Virus record (IMG/VR): IMGVR_UViG_3300046467_000596
Coordinates: 1 to 39,100 of that record
Reading direction: 5' to 3' (one strand)
DNA: 39,100 nt
DNA from: a virus
Made by a program: the position numbers and the translations under genes. A model generated the notes under the pieces. That model was given only the letters and a program-made list of their open reading frames with translations. It searched no databases and was not told the DNA's origin. Positions 24,096-32,229 of the stretch are shown one piece after another; position 1 is the first letter of the stretch; every line of letters begins with the position of its first letter.

Positions 24096-24497
24096 ATGAC
24101 TGGAAATAACCCTAATACTAAAACTCAAGATCAGAGCGAAGATTGTCGCTCTGATGAAACTTCTACGTCCATGTTGTTGCAGGAAGTAGAAAAGGCCAAT
24201 ACACTTATTGGTAAAGTTATTCGTAAGGATGGTGTTGATTATGGCAAGATTGTCAAGATCATTACTATCGCTAGTCATTACAGCAGAAAGCATGTTGCTG
24301 TTACTGATAAAGATATCAAGATTGACGTTGCGTCAATCTTTAGACTTATTGCTCAGTCTAATGGTAGCGAGAAGTTCTATCCTGATGGAACAAGTTATTC
24401 TGTAAGAGCAATGCGTTCTCCCAAACGTAAAGGTTCGGGACAGGCAATAACTGGTAATACTACTACTAATAGCCTCAAGAAAGAAGGCATAAACTAA
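24096..24497 (+). CDS. Hypothetical protein with disordered N-terminus
   Basis: 133 aa, ATG 24096 with AAAGGA. Residues 1-30 are polar and low-complexity. Residues 35-90 look like an alpha/beta core (LIGKVIRKDGVDYGKIVKIITI ... VASIFRLIAQ), then a Lys/Ser/Thr-rich tail. A perfect 10-bp stem-loop lies in the coding sequence 34 nt after the start. First gene of the accessory run. Confidence 0.5.
   Translation: MTGNNPNTKTQDQSEDCRSDETSTSMLLQEVEKANTLIGKVIRKDGVDYGKIVKIITIASHYSRKHVAVTDKDIKIDVASIFRLIAQSNGSEKFYPDGTSYSVRAMRSPKRKGSGQAITGNTTTNSLKKEGIN
24130..24155 (+). promoter_or_regulatory. Perfect 10-bp stem-loop inside the start of a gene
   Basis: ATCAGAGCGA (24130-24139) pairs with TCGCTCTGAT (24146-24155) around AGATTG. 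Its place just inside the coding region of the first accessory gene could affect translation or RNA processing. Confidence 0.45.
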
Positions 24498-24898
24498 TGG
24501 ATACTTATGGTTCCGTTATTGAGAATGAGGATATTGTCAATACTAAAAGTGGCACTCCTGCTGCTGGTATTGTTGTCCTCCCAGATTCAGACATAGAAGA
24601 TTCTTTGGATGTAGAATCTTTCGGTGATGTTATTCTTCCTTGTGAGATTAGGACTCATCGTAAAAGAAAGACTCCAGTATCACTTGGTCTTTCCTCTAAT
24701 GAATGGGCTGACATTAGGCAGCGTCGTGCTGATAATGGCAGAAAGCATGGGGAGGAAACAGAGTTTGAGTTGACTGATGCTCAAAAGAAAATAATAGAGC
24801 GTTGGGATGAGATCTATGAAGAAGAAGTGCTGCAAGATAAAGCAGCCTTTGAGCGTAGAATGAAAAGAAACCAACAAATCCATGGAAGGATTGGCTAA
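24497..24898 (+). CDS. Hypothetical protein, charged helical C-terminus
   Basis: 133 aa, TAATG overlap with the previous stop. The N-terminal half is acidic and extended. The C-terminal half is strongly charged and helical (QRRADNGRKHGEETEF, AQKKIIERWDEIYEEEVL, FERRMKRNQQ). No family recognised. Confidence 0.5.
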   Translation: MDTYGSVIENEDIVNTKSGTPAAGIVVLPDSDIEDSLDVESFGDVILPCEIRTHRKRKTPVSLGLSSNEWADIRQRRADNGRKHGEETEFELTDAQKKIIERWDEIYEEEVLQDKAAFERRMKRNQQIHGRIG

Positions 24899-24900
24899 TA

Positions 24901-25056
24901 ATGATTAGATCATGTAGTTGCAGTAAGTGCCGGAAAGATTCAGAACATAACCTTGGCTTTGTGTGGGAACGCAAGGGTGAGCGTTGGTTCAAGGGTTATT
25001 CAATAAAGCCTCGACCTAGGCTTATTTCTAACTTTACCCGTCTAAACTCTAACTAA
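24901..25056 (+). CDS. 51-aa Cys-containing basic protein
   Basis: Short ORF beginning MIRSCSCSKCRKDSEHN, with three closely spaced Cys, followed by an aromatic/basic segment (WERKGERWFKGYSIKPRPR). It starts two bases after the previous stop and ends 17 nt before the next start, so it fills the gap. Possibly zinc-binding; function unknown. Confidence 0.5.
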   Translation: MIRSCSCSKCRKDSEHNLGFVWERKGERWFKGYSIKPRPRLISNFTRLNSN

Positions 25057-25073
25057 CAGAAAAGAGAGAGCAA

Positions 25074-25385
25074 ATGCTAATGTCAATGTACATTGCTGAT
25101 ACTTCTCCTTATGGGGAAGATTGTGTTTGTGTGGGGGAGGATGATTATTACCCTCGTGCAAAGAAAGAGGCTAATCGTTTCCTTGCTCAAATGCGTAAGC
25201 ATTATGGTGTAGAGCCAGGAAACAGTTATTTGGAGATCAAAAAGAATCCTCATGACTTTGGTACGTATTTGAGTATCGAGTTTCATTATAACCCTGAGAA
25301 TCTAGTAGAAGCTGATTATGGCTTCAACATAGAAGGTGATACAAAGGGTGTTCTCGAAAACTGGGATAAGGAGTTTGCATCTTGA
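25074..25385 (+). CDS. Hypothetical acidic protein
   Basis: 103 aa; ATG 25074 after AGAGAGAG, with a second ATG at 25080. Acidic, with helix AKKEANRFLAQMRKHYGV and strands SYLEIKKN, TYLSIEFHY. No family recognised. TTGA overlap with the next gene. Confidence 0.5.
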   Translation: MLMSMYIADTSPYGEDCVCVGEDDYYPRAKKEANRFLAQMRKHYGVEPGNSYLEIKKNPHDFGTYLSIEFHYNPENLVEADYGFNIEGDTKGVLENWDKEFAS

Positions 25386-25645
25386 ATGAATATGGTGTTG
25401 ACTTCTATGAGTTTCATGAAGCGTTTCATAAGTGTTTGAGTGAGTATGATCCTACTCATAGGAACTACAATAAAGAAATGGTAGTTTGGCGGCAAGGACA
25501 GTTGTTCTTTAATTTGCTGTCAGGTACTAATCCAAGGGTTGCGGAGTTACTCCGTGGCTCAATCATAGATCCATTTTATCGTGATGAGGTTTCAGATAAG
25601 GTTTGGGACCTCGTTATGGATAAGTGGGAAGCGGAGGCTATCTAA
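25382..25645 (+). CDS. Hypothetical protein
   Basis: 87 aa, TTG start sharing TTGA with the previous stop. Helical and aromatic (GVDFYEFHEAFHKCLSEYDP, VWRQGQLFFNLLSGTNPRVAELLRGS). It precedes the GHKL-zincin gene by one base, so the two are probably co-translated. Confidence 0.5.
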   Translation: MNEYGVDFYEFHEAFHKCLSEYDPTHRNYNKEMVVWRQGQLFFNLLSGTNPRVAELLRGSIIDPFYRDEVSDKVWDLVMDKWEAEAI

Positions 25646-25646
25646 T

Positions 25647-27194
25647 ATGCAGTACATTAAGATAACAAATGAAGCAGATTTAGTTCCACGACTTCACTTG
25701 GAACTTCTTGGTGTTTCAACCAAACGAGATAATGATGATACTATTGGTCAGTTTGGTTCTGGCACTAAGTTTGCTCCTATTTATGCTTTGCGGCAGGGAT
25801 GGGAATGGATAAATGTTGGTAATGATAGGCATGGTGGTTACATCATGAAGTATGTCGTTGCTGATAATGAGGGAATCGATGTTGTGAAGTTCTCATATGA
25901 AGATGAGAATGGTAACGTAACAACTAAAGATTCTTCTTATTCAATGGGTGCTGGTGAACTTGGTTGGGATCATCCTTTCCAGATTTTCCGAGAAGCATTT
26001 GCTAATGCTTTGGATGCTCATTATGAGTTTGGCGCTAACTATAGCGTTGAATTGGTAGATAGTGTTGAACCTCCTGAAGAAGGAAAGTTTAGCGTCTATC
26101 TTACAGCAGTAGATGAATTGATCGAGGTTGTTGATAACTTCGATAAGTTCTTTTCGCTGGATCGTAAGCCCCTCTTTGAAGATGATAAGGGCAATAAGAT
26201 CTACGAGAAGTTGACAGGCAAAGAAGGCCCTAGGATTTATCATAAGGGTGTTCTTGTTTATGGCCCAGAACTTGATGGTTCTGATACGCAGTCCATTTTT
26301 GATTATGACTTGACGCGTGTTACTCTAAATGAGGAACGTCGCCTTAAGGATATTTCAACTAATGAGATGTATGCCATTGCTCGTGTTTTCAGCAACAATG
26401 AAAACCACACGCCCGGAGCACTCGTTCCAGTAATCAAAAGTATTGTAGATAAGATTGCTTACAATAGTTTGAGCAGCGCTCATGGTTATTGGGAATGGAA
26501 CTTCTCTTATGCTTGGGCTGGTGGTATGTATGATGAAGAATATGAGGTGGATGGATTTGGTGTAGAGTTTCACCGATATGTCAAAGATGTCATCTTGCCT
26601 AACATCAAGACAGACAGAAACAGAATTGCTTTTGTTGCAGAAGATCTAATTGACTTTGAAGAATTGGATTTGACTTTTGCAGAAAAGCAGGTTCATCCTG
26701 TTCAGGTATCTGCTGGCATGTACAATCTGTTAAATGCTACTGGTGCATCAGAACATATGGATTCTGCTGTAATGGGTGAAGAATTTGATACACCATTTAC
26801 TACATTGAGTGGTGATGATCTCAAGTTCTTTGCTTTTGCTATTGGCTTGGTTGTCAATTATGACACGGACCTTCTTAACTACAAAATTAGGGTTATGAAG
26901 GAACAGAGGAATAACCGCCACATTGATGGTAAAGCTTTGAACATAAGCAGTGATGATAAGGAAACCATCATTTGTGTTAATCAGCGTTTGATTGATCAGA
27001 GAAAGATGGAGCGGATTATTTCTACTTTGGTTCACGAATTGGATCATTGTATTACTGGTGCCAGGGATGGTTCTAGAACTTTCCGTGAAGCTGGTGATAA
27101 GCGTATTGGTAAGTTGTTGCTGAATCATTACTGTGATAAGACGGAGTTGATTCAGATGACGAATGATACAAAGATTGAGTCTGACGATGAGTAA
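25647..27194 (+). CDS. GHKL-type ATPase with permuted-looking motifs joined to a zincin-like HExxH domain
   Basis: 515 aa from ATG 25647; the open frame reaches back to 25581 inside the previous gene. Residues 22-41 (GVSTKR ... TIGQFGSGTKFA) match the G2 lid of Hsp90/GHKL ATPases (compare IGQFGVG of Hsp90). REAFANALDAH (115-125) matches the N-box (E..xNA.DA). In ordinary GHKL proteins the N-box comes first, so the order appears permuted. The middle region contains YDLTRVTLNEERRLKD. The C-terminus has STLVHELDHCITGARDGSRTF (460-480), a zincin-like H-E-x-x-H with a following Asp. ATP-dependent proteolysis or conformational switching is conceivable; substrate unknown. Confidence 0.55.
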   Translation: MQYIKITNEADLVPRLHLELLGVSTKRDNDDTIGQFGSGTKFAPIYALRQGWEWINVGNDRHGGYIMKYVVADNEGIDVVKFSYEDENGNVTTKDSSYSMGAGELGWDHPFQIFREAFANALDAHYEFGANYSVELVDSVEPPEEGKFSVYLTAVDELIEVVDNFDKFFSLDRKPLFEDDKGNKIYEKLTGKEGPRIYHKGVLVYGPELDGSDTQSIFDYDLTRVTLNEERRLKDISTNEMYAIARVFSNNENHTPGALVPVIKSIVDKIAYNSLSSAHGYWEWNFSYAWAGGMYDEEYEVDGFGVEFHRYVKDVILPNIKTDRNRIAFVAEDLIDFEELDLTFAEKQVHPVQVSAGMYNLLNATGASEHMDSAVMGEEFDTPFTTLSGDDLKFFAFAIGLVVNYDTDLLNYKIRVMKEQRNNRHIDGKALNISSDDKETIICVNQRLIDQRKMERIISTLVHELDHCITGARDGSRTFREAGDKRIGKLLLNHYCDKTELIQMTNDTKIESDDE

Positions 27195-27996
27195 TAGTCA
27201 ACCTAAAACAAAAGTATGTAATGATTGCGGCAAGCGCAAGTCAAGAAATAAGTTTGGAGTATCCAAGCGAGCATCTGATGGTATTAGGCAACCATGTAAA
27301 AAATGTCGTGAGCTAGAAACAGAACGAGGTAAGGAAAGGAAACAAGCATACGACAAGCAATACCGCATAGATAACGAAGAAAAGATAAAGAAGGATCAGG
27401 CTCAACGACGTATAGACAATAGAGAGTATTACATAGAGTATGGCAACAAACGTCGTAAGATGCCAGGACATAAAGAAGCGATGAGTGTGTATCACAAAGC
27501 TTATTATGTGGAAAATCAAGAAGCGATTAAAGCAAAAGTCAATAAGCATAGAGTAGAAAATCGTGAAGACATAAATCAAAAAAGTCGTGAGCGACAAGCA
27601 AATGAGACACCAAAGCAAAGAAAAGATAGACTTGCTTATCATCGTAAACGTTATGCTGAAACAGATAAAACAGCGCCAGAATACAAAGCAATGAAATCAT
27701 ATCACTCAAGCATAAGACGTATGAGAGTGAGGAATGTTGAATCTGATGGACATACTATTCCTGAACTTCACGAATATTGGAGAAGCAAAGGAATAGATCC
27801 AAAATATTGTACCTATTGCGATAAGTATTATCGCAAATGGCAGTCTTCAGTAGGAGATCATGTAATACCTATTACTAAAGGTGGTGGTGATGTAATGGAA
27901 AACATCGTTCCATGCTGTGGACCATGTAATAACAGTAAATTCAATAGGATTCTTTATGTAGAATGGATTCCTCCTAATGAAAGGTTAGCAGCATGA
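27187..27996 (+). CDS. HNH endonuclease with N-terminal zinc finger and basic repeats
   Basis: 269 aa from ATG 27187, overlapping the previous stop by 8 nt. The N-terminal finger is C11-x2-C14 ... C37-x2-C40. Residues 45-165 contain loosely repeated Y.K.YR.DN.E.I...-type modules rich in Lys/Arg. The C-terminal HNH is CTYC (208-211), GDHVIPITKGGGD (223-235), N about 238, and CCGPCNNSK, with the paired Cys binding structural zinc. A free-standing homing-type nuclease. Confidence 0.82.
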   Translation: MSNSQPKTKVCNDCGKRKSRNKFGVSKRASDGIRQPCKKCRELETERGKERKQAYDKQYRIDNEEKIKKDQAQRRIDNREYYIEYGNKRRKMPGHKEAMSVYHKAYYVENQEAIKAKVNKHRVENREDINQKSRERQANETPKQRKDRLAYHRKRYAETDKTAPEYKAMKSYHSSIRRMRVRNVESDGHTIPELHEYWRSKGIDPKYCTYCDKYYRKWQSSVGDHVIPITKGGGDVMENIVPCCGPCNNSKFNRILYVEWIPPNERLAA

Positions 27997-28418
27997 GTAG
28001 TGATACGGAAGAAGTATACAGCTCAGATAAGAATTCTTTCTGTGATCGATGTGAAGGTCAGGTAGAAAGAGTTTTTCCTGAGACTGAACTTAAAGGTACA
28101 GATAGGCAAATAGATAATGGTTTGCATATCTGGGCGCAAGGTTATTATGGTGGCTTTTGGGATAGTATGCCTTTTATGGGTGAAGGTCCAACAGAAGTTA
28201 CTCTTTGTCATGATTGTTGTGTTTGGTTATGTAATGAAATCCCAGCCTTGGCTAAGTCAGCTAAGGGAGGACATGGCTTTAATAGTAACACTCAAGAACG
28301 GTGTTGCTCTTATGCCGGCGATTGGGATGATCCTAATGATCCTAATAGGCAAGCAGCAGAGTCTATAAGAGAGATTCCTAAAGGCTGGCTAGGTTACAAG
28401 ATGAAGGAGAAGGCATAA
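27993..28418 (+). CDS. Hypothetical Cys-rich protein
   Basis: 141 aa, ATGA overlap. N-terminal FCDRCEGQV, central LCHDCCVWLC and later ERCCSYAGDWDDP suggest zinc binding. The conserved-looking LHIWAQGYYGGFWDSMPF is aromatic. Similar Cys-rich proteins recur downstream. No function known. Confidence 0.5.
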   Translation: MSSDTEEVYSSDKNSFCDRCEGQVERVFPETELKGTDRQIDNGLHIWAQGYYGGFWDSMPFMGEGPTEVTLCHDCCVWLCNEIPALAKSAKGGHGFNSNTQERCCSYAGDWDDPNDPNRQAAESIREIPKGWLGYKMKEKA

Positions 28419-28708
28419 TGGCTGTTGTAGAAGGTTTAGAAAATTGGCAACTCAACTTTTCAGTTGAGGTTCAAAGTGAAAAAGAAGCAGATAATATCTT
28501 TGGAGCAATTCAAGATCTAATAAATGCGATGGGTCATACTCAATGGAATGGCAAGATGTTTCGTGACCTAAAGATTGAGAAGGCTCTACAGGTCTTTAGA
28601 GATAACAAAGAAGAGATTCTGGCGAGTCTTCCTAAAGAAGTAGTTGAGGCTTATTATCCAGATAGGAAAGAAAACCGGCATTTGTCGGTAGTAACAGACG
28701 ATGAATAA
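28418..28708 (+). CDS. Hypothetical protein
   Basis: 96 aa. Alpha/beta, with NWQLNFSVEVQSEKEADNIFGAIQDLINAMG, then helical KALQVFRDNKEEILASLP. Start overlaps the previous stop by one base. No family recognised. Confidence 0.5.
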   Translation: MAVVEGLENWQLNFSVEVQSEKEADNIFGAIQDLINAMGHTQWNGKMFRDLKIEKALQVFRDNKEEILASLPKEVVEAYYPDRKENRHLSVVTDDE

Positions 28709-29201
28709 TTCAGAAAGAAGGCAGCGGGCATTTCCAGATGAGAAGAAGTGTTGTCAACCACCTGATACAAGTAATCTGGCTAATCAAGTAGTTGGTCAGT
28801 TTATCCTAAACGCTTGGAGTAACTCACATATGATGGCAGATAAAGACTTTGAGAAAGTAGCAGAGGCTAAGGCTTCTTATGATTCTCATCTTGAGAACGT
28901 AGTTGAACTATTGGCTATGGAAGATACTGATGATCAATTTGATGTGCTAGAGGGTATGGTATTGAGCCTAGATCAGAGAAGGACATTTGATATCTGTTTC
29001 GGTACTGGTGGACCTGCATATCATCTTATTGTAAACACCGACAATGGTCCTCGTTGTGATATTATCAGCATGTCTTATGAATACCATGATTGGTTTTACA
29101 AGAAGGTGTTTCCTATTGTAAGGGGAACAGATGATTGGGATCATTGGTATGACTTTGTTATGTCGTTCTATGATCCGAATGAGATTGGAGAGTTGTTGTG
29201 A
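28701..29201 (+). CDS. Hypothetical acidic protein
   Basis: 166 aa. The C-terminal half is the best-ordered part: RRTFDICFGTGGPAYHLIV, then DIISMSYEYHDWFYKKVF, a beta-alpha pattern with aromatics. GTGA overlap with the next gene. A shared pattern with other phage accessory proteins is suspected but cannot be verified here. Confidence 0.5.
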   Translation: MNNSERRQRAFPDEKKCCQPPDTSNLANQVVGQFILNAWSNSHMMADKDFEKVAEAKASYDSHLENVVELLAMEDTDDQFDVLEGMVLSLDQRRTFDICFGTGGPAYHLIVNTDNGPRCDIISMSYEYHDWFYKKVFPIVRGTDDWDHWYDFVMSFYDPNEIGELL

Positions 29202-29770
29202 GCTTTACTATTGATGAGTTGGGACTTACGACTGATAATCAGTCTAACCCTATTTGGTACATTAGTGATGATACGAGGGGGATTAGTTTACATCCAGAGC
29301 AAGAGTGGATTGCTAGTGTGCTAGATTTGGCTAGGGCCTTTGATTGGAATACAGAGTTGGGCACTAATCAAGAATCTGTTTGGGATGGCAATCTAATACC
29401 GGTACAGATTCCTATTAGAAAGACAATGTGTACTAGGTGTCGTGGTAAAGGCACTATGGCTAATCCAGCGTTCGATGGTACTTCTATTGAATGGTGGCAA
29501 GAGCATGGGGGTCCAGATTATCAAGATGATTTGTATGAATACATGCATGGCACTATGTATGATGTTCCATGTGAATACAATTGTTATAATGGAGTAGCCT
29601 ACGCTGCAGATTGGCAAAGAGTTATTGATCTTTACCGCGCATATGGCGAAAAGGAAAAAGCTAATAAGTGGATTAATACTATCTATTATGAAGTTCTTAT
29701 GGACTGGTATGAAGGTAGAGAAGCAGAAATGTCAGAAAGAGCATACTTTGATAGGGAGTGGGCAATATGA
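29198..29770 (+). CDS. Hypothetical protein with DnaJ-type CxxCxGxG zinc motif
   Basis: 190 aa, GTG start. MCTRCRGKGTM (about 80-90) is a DnaJ-like CxxCxGKG zinc half-site; VPCEYNC is a probable partner 40 residues later. The C-terminal helix-rich part has WINTIYYEVLMDWYEGRE. Function unknown; chaperone activity is not implied. Confidence 0.5.
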   Translation: MSFTIDELGLTTDNQSNPIWYISDDTRGISLHPEQEWIASVLDLARAFDWNTELGTNQESVWDGNLIPVQIPIRKTMCTRCRGKGTMANPAFDGTSIEWWQEHGGPDYQDDLYEYMHGTMYDVPCEYNCYNGVAYAADWQRVIDLYRAYGEKEKANKWINTIYYEVLMDWYEGREAEMSERAYFDREWAI

Positions 29771-30009
29771 GTAGAGAGTTGAAAGAACAGTTGCTTAATA
29801 CTGTTTTGGTAAATAATCCTAAATGTCTTATATGTGGGCATGGATCACAAACTAGAGTAGATTGGCTGAAGTACCAGAGATGGCAAAGTGGTCAATTAAT
29901 TAATACGGTATTTACCGAATTGACTCCTGCGCAAAGAGAAGTAATGATAAGTGGAACACACCCATATTGTTGGGATAAAATGTACCCGGAAGGTGAAGAC
30001 GATGAATAA
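29767..30009 (+). CDS. Small CxxC protein
   Basis: 80 aa from ATG 29767 (ATGA overlap). Contains KCLICGHG and a later HPYCWDKMYPEG, which together could bind zinc. The middle is helical (VDWLKYQRWQSGQLINTVF). Function unknown. Confidence 0.5.
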   Translation: MSRELKEQLLNTVLVNNPKCLICGHGSQTRVDWLKYQRWQSGQLINTVFTELTPAQREVMISGTHPYCWDKMYPEGEDDE

Positions 30010-30466
30010 CAAGTATTGTGATGATTGTCAACTACATTGGGATACTACCAATGATGGACATATCTGTAATGGGGTTCTTGTTAGAGTACAAGATAGTCCT
30101 GATTACATGATATCAACATGGAGTTTCTTGGATCAAGAAGATAGAATGAAAGTCTGGGATACTAACTGTAATACATCCTATACAGATAATCCTACGTTTT
30201 CTTCTAGTTGGTCGTTTGAGGCCTTTTGTTGTGCTCCAGGTCATATGATTGCTAAGGCAATGAACTTGCGAGAAGATGAAATCTTTGAAGACGTATATGA
30301 TGGAGATCCTTCATATGAAGCCTTTGATATTCATGATGAAGAGGATATGAAGCAGAGGCAAGAAAAGATAGCACATAGAGAGCGAAGGAATGAAGAGCTG
30401 GCATTTATCGCAAACTTCTATGATGAAGAGGAAGCATTCTTTGTTAGTACGGAAAGGGTATTGTGA
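30002..30466 (+). CDS. Acidic accessory protein with W..NC.T/S(W)F module
   Basis: 154 aa from ATG 30002. N-terminal YCDDCQLHWDTTNDGHIC is a possible zinc site. Residues about 36-85 (STWSFLDQEDRMKVWDTNC ... SSSWSFEAFCCAPGHMIAKAMNLREDE) closely resemble the gene at 30657, so the two appear to be paralogues. The acidic helical tail is rich in Glu. Confidence 0.5.
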   Translation: MNNKYCDDCQLHWDTTNDGHICNGVLVRVQDSPDYMISTWSFLDQEDRMKVWDTNCNTSYTDNPTFSSSWSFEAFCCAPGHMIAKAMNLREDEIFEDVYDGDPSYEAFDIHDEEDMKQRQEKIAHRERRNEELAFIANFYDEEEAFFVSTERVL

Positions 30467-30660
30467 TGGATAAGTCTTTAGAGGATCTGATAGAAGATGC
30501 TGCGGACAAAATTGTAAATGGTGGCATGTATCGTGATGGCAGGAACAGAAGATTGAACGCAGGTTTCAATGAAGAGAGAACGAAACTAAATGCATTGGTG
30601 GCAACTTTATTGATTAATGCTATAACCAGAATGAGATTTGATAAGGAGAAACAATCATGA
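30466..30660 (+). CDS. Small basic/acidic helical protein
   Basis: 64 aa from ATG 30466 (TGATG overlap). An amphipathic helix with alternating charge (SLEDLIEDAADKIVNGG, RNRRLNAGFNEERTKLNALVATLLINAITRMRF). No family recognised. Confidence 0.45.
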   Translation: MDKSLEDLIEDAADKIVNGGMYRDGRNRRLNAGFNEERTKLNALVATLLINAITRMRFDKEKQS

Positions 30661-30848
30661 CTAGAGAACATGCGTTGATTATTTGGAGATCAATGTCTTT
30701 AGCAGAACAGAAAAACTTGTGGTTAGAGAACTGCAAGACAGACCATTTTAGTAAGACATGGACATTTGGAATGTTTGCCGCATCTACTTCAGTAATGTGG
30801 CAGGCTATGAGCAGAAGGGAAGAGACAGATAATGGCATACTACGCTAA
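30657..30848 (+). CDS. Small paralogue of the gene at 30002
   Basis: 63 aa. IIWRSMSLAEQKNLWLENCKTDHFSKTWTFGMFAASTSVMWQAMSRREE aligns by eye with the central part of the 30002 product: matching W, NC, T/S-W-[ST]-F, F.A and AM..RE positions. This suggests a stand-alone domain. Overlaps neighbours by 4 and 17 nt. Confidence 0.5.
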   Translation: MTREHALIIWRSMSLAEQKNLWLENCKTDHFSKTWTFGMFAASTSVMWQAMSRREETDNGILR

Positions 30849-31107
30849 TGTTTATGAATTGGATAGAAAATATGGTGGTGATGAAGAAGGTGGTTGGTGG
30901 TTTACTACTTTCACGCCTAAGGAAAGTCGTAAGTTTAATACTAAGCTTAGGGCCAGGATTGTGCTTGAACGTATGTTGCAAGAGCGCCTTAAGGTTAAGC
31001 CTGAATACGGGTTGTATTCAGTGAACTACAATGGCGGAGTATTTAGTGGCCTTGTAGAAGATAAAGAAGCAGAGTTTTCACCGAAAGGACCGATACATTA
31101 TGCCTAA
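30832..31107 (+). CDS. Hypothetical protein
   Basis: 91 aa. Aromatic and basic, with YYANVYELDRKYGGDEEGGWWFTTFTP, then helix LRARIVLERMLQERLKV and YSVNYNGGVFSGLVE. No family recognised. Confidence 0.5.
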   Translation: MAYYANVYELDRKYGGDEEGGWWFTTFTPKESRKFNTKLRARIVLERMLQERLKVKPEYGLYSVNYNGGVFSGLVEDKEAEFSPKGPIHYA

Positions 31108-31192
31108 GAATGATCAGGGAGTAAAACTACAGGCTCTGTTGAGAAGGAATAGTCAGAGGAAGAAGTACAAGATTAAGAGAAGGAAGGTATAG
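31100..31192 (+). CDS. 30-aa highly basic peptide
   Basis: ATG 31100 to TAG 31190-31192 encodes a peptide in which about half the residues are Lys/Arg (LLRRNSQRKKYKIKRRKV). It overlaps the previous gene by 8 nt and ends 2 nt before the next start, filling the gap. It could bind nucleic acid. Short length leaves doubt. Confidence 0.4.
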   Translation: MPKNDQGVKLQALLRRNSQRKKYKIKRRKV

Positions 31193-31194
31193 CG

Positions 31195-31467
31195 ATGAAT
31201 GTAGGCTTTACTATTGATAAAGATCTCATTGAGACTGGTGAGCATAATGCTAAAGGTATTTGTTGGGCGCCGAATCTCAATGAGGCTAAGAAGATTACTA
31301 GGTTTACGCCCGGTGCTAAAAGGTTCCATGCTTATGATGATGATGGTAACCACTATTATTCAGGGTGGCTTCTTGGTGATTGTTGGGAAGTTATTTATGA
31401 ATGGGCAGCAGCCTATGGTGGTTGTACTTTAATCAAGGATGGTCAGAAGAAAGGGATAATTGGATAA
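31195..31467 (+). CDS. Hypothetical protein
   Basis: 90 aa. The ordered part is HAYDDDGNHYYSGWLLGDCWEVIYEWAAAYGGCTLIKDG. Short basic N-terminal half. Good GAAGG upstream at 31182-31186. No family recognised. Overlaps the next start by one base. Confidence 0.5.
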   Translation: MNVGFTIDKDLIETGEHNAKGICWAPNLNEAKKITRFTPGAKRFHAYDDDGNHYYSGWLLGDCWEVIYEWAAAYGGCTLIKDGQKKGIIG

Positions 31468-31637
31468 TGAGTGAACATCCTGATTGGAGGCAATTTAAGT
31501 TAGAGGAAGAACATATGGCTTATATTGCTGACTTGTTTGTGGAGACAGAAGATAACCCGCCATCTCTTTCAGAAGAAGAGTGGAAGTCGCTAATAGAAGG
31601 GTATGAGATGATGGTGGTAGATGGAGAACAAGGATGA
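31467..31637 (+). CDS. 56-aa acidic protein
   Basis: ATG 31467 (TAATG with the previous stop); the open frame upstream lies in the previous gene. Very acidic (EEEHMAYIADLFVETEDNPPSLSEEEW). Possibly a DNA mimic by charge alone, but there is no direct support. Confidence 0.45.
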   Translation: MSEHPDWRQFKLEEEHMAYIADLFVETEDNPPSLSEEEWKSLIEGYEMMVVDGEQG

Positions 31638-32100
31638 CTTAGATATTCCGTTAGGTATGGTTGATGTGTCAAATGCTATTAGCGTATTGCATATCATATC
31701 TCACATGATAGGCCATCCGAAAAATAGAGGAGGTAATGATGTTCTCAAAAGACTACAAGTACTTGGCTTTTCTGATGAGACATCATTTTACTTATTGTGG
31801 TACGCCCTTTGTGTTCTTTATCAAGAGGTGGAAGATATGACAGCAGAGTCACTAGCAATCATACAATCTTTAGGTGGTGAAATAGAAGACGTATTTGATA
31901 ATTCAGAATCTTTTCCATCGTTTTCAGAAGCACTAAGAACTGTAGTGTTTATGGATGAAGAAAGTTACTTTGGAGAGATGAAACTTTCTTGGAAAGATCA
32001 TTGGAAAGCAAGGTATATGAAGTACTGGAGAAAGTATTTAGATAACCAGGATTCATCTGTTCCGTATTTTAAAAGCGATAGAGAAGGTTCTAATGATTAG
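31621..32100 (+). CDS. Hypothetical protein
   Basis: 159 aa. Helical, with ISVLHIISHMIGHP and FYLLWYALCVLYQEVEDM, an acidic middle (GEIEDVFDNSESFPS) and a basic segment near the end (WKDHWKARYMKYWRKY). It overlaps the membrane-protein gene by 8 nt. No family recognised. Confidence 0.5.
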   Translation: MENKDDLDIPLGMVDVSNAISVLHIISHMIGHPKNRGGNDVLKRLQVLGFSDETSFYLLWYALCVLYQEVEDMTAESLAIIQSLGGEIEDVFDNSESFPSFSEALRTVVFMDEESYFGEMKLSWKDHWKARYMKYWRKYLDNQDSSVPYFKSDREGSND

Positions 32101-32218
32101 AATGTTATTCAGTCCCAGAATGTGGTTGGCAGTAACATTGTTCTTGGCTGGGTTTGCTATTATGGGACCAGTTATGATTTTGATGTTTCTATTCTTTGTT
32201 GGACTAGCAGCGGTGTAA
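32093..32218 (+). CDS. 41-aa integral membrane protein
   Basis: ATG 32093 to TAA 32216-32218. After MIRMLFSPR the rest is hydrophobic (WLAVTLFLAGFAIMGP and VMILMFLFFVGLAAV), one long or two short membrane segments. AAGGAGG near its end serves the next gene. Its coupling to a second membrane protein suggests a membrane role such as superinfection exclusion, an inference only. Confidence 0.5.
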   Translation: MIRMLFSPRMWLAVTLFLAGFAIMGPVMILMFLFFVGLAAV

Positions 32219-32229
32219 AGGAGGAAGAT

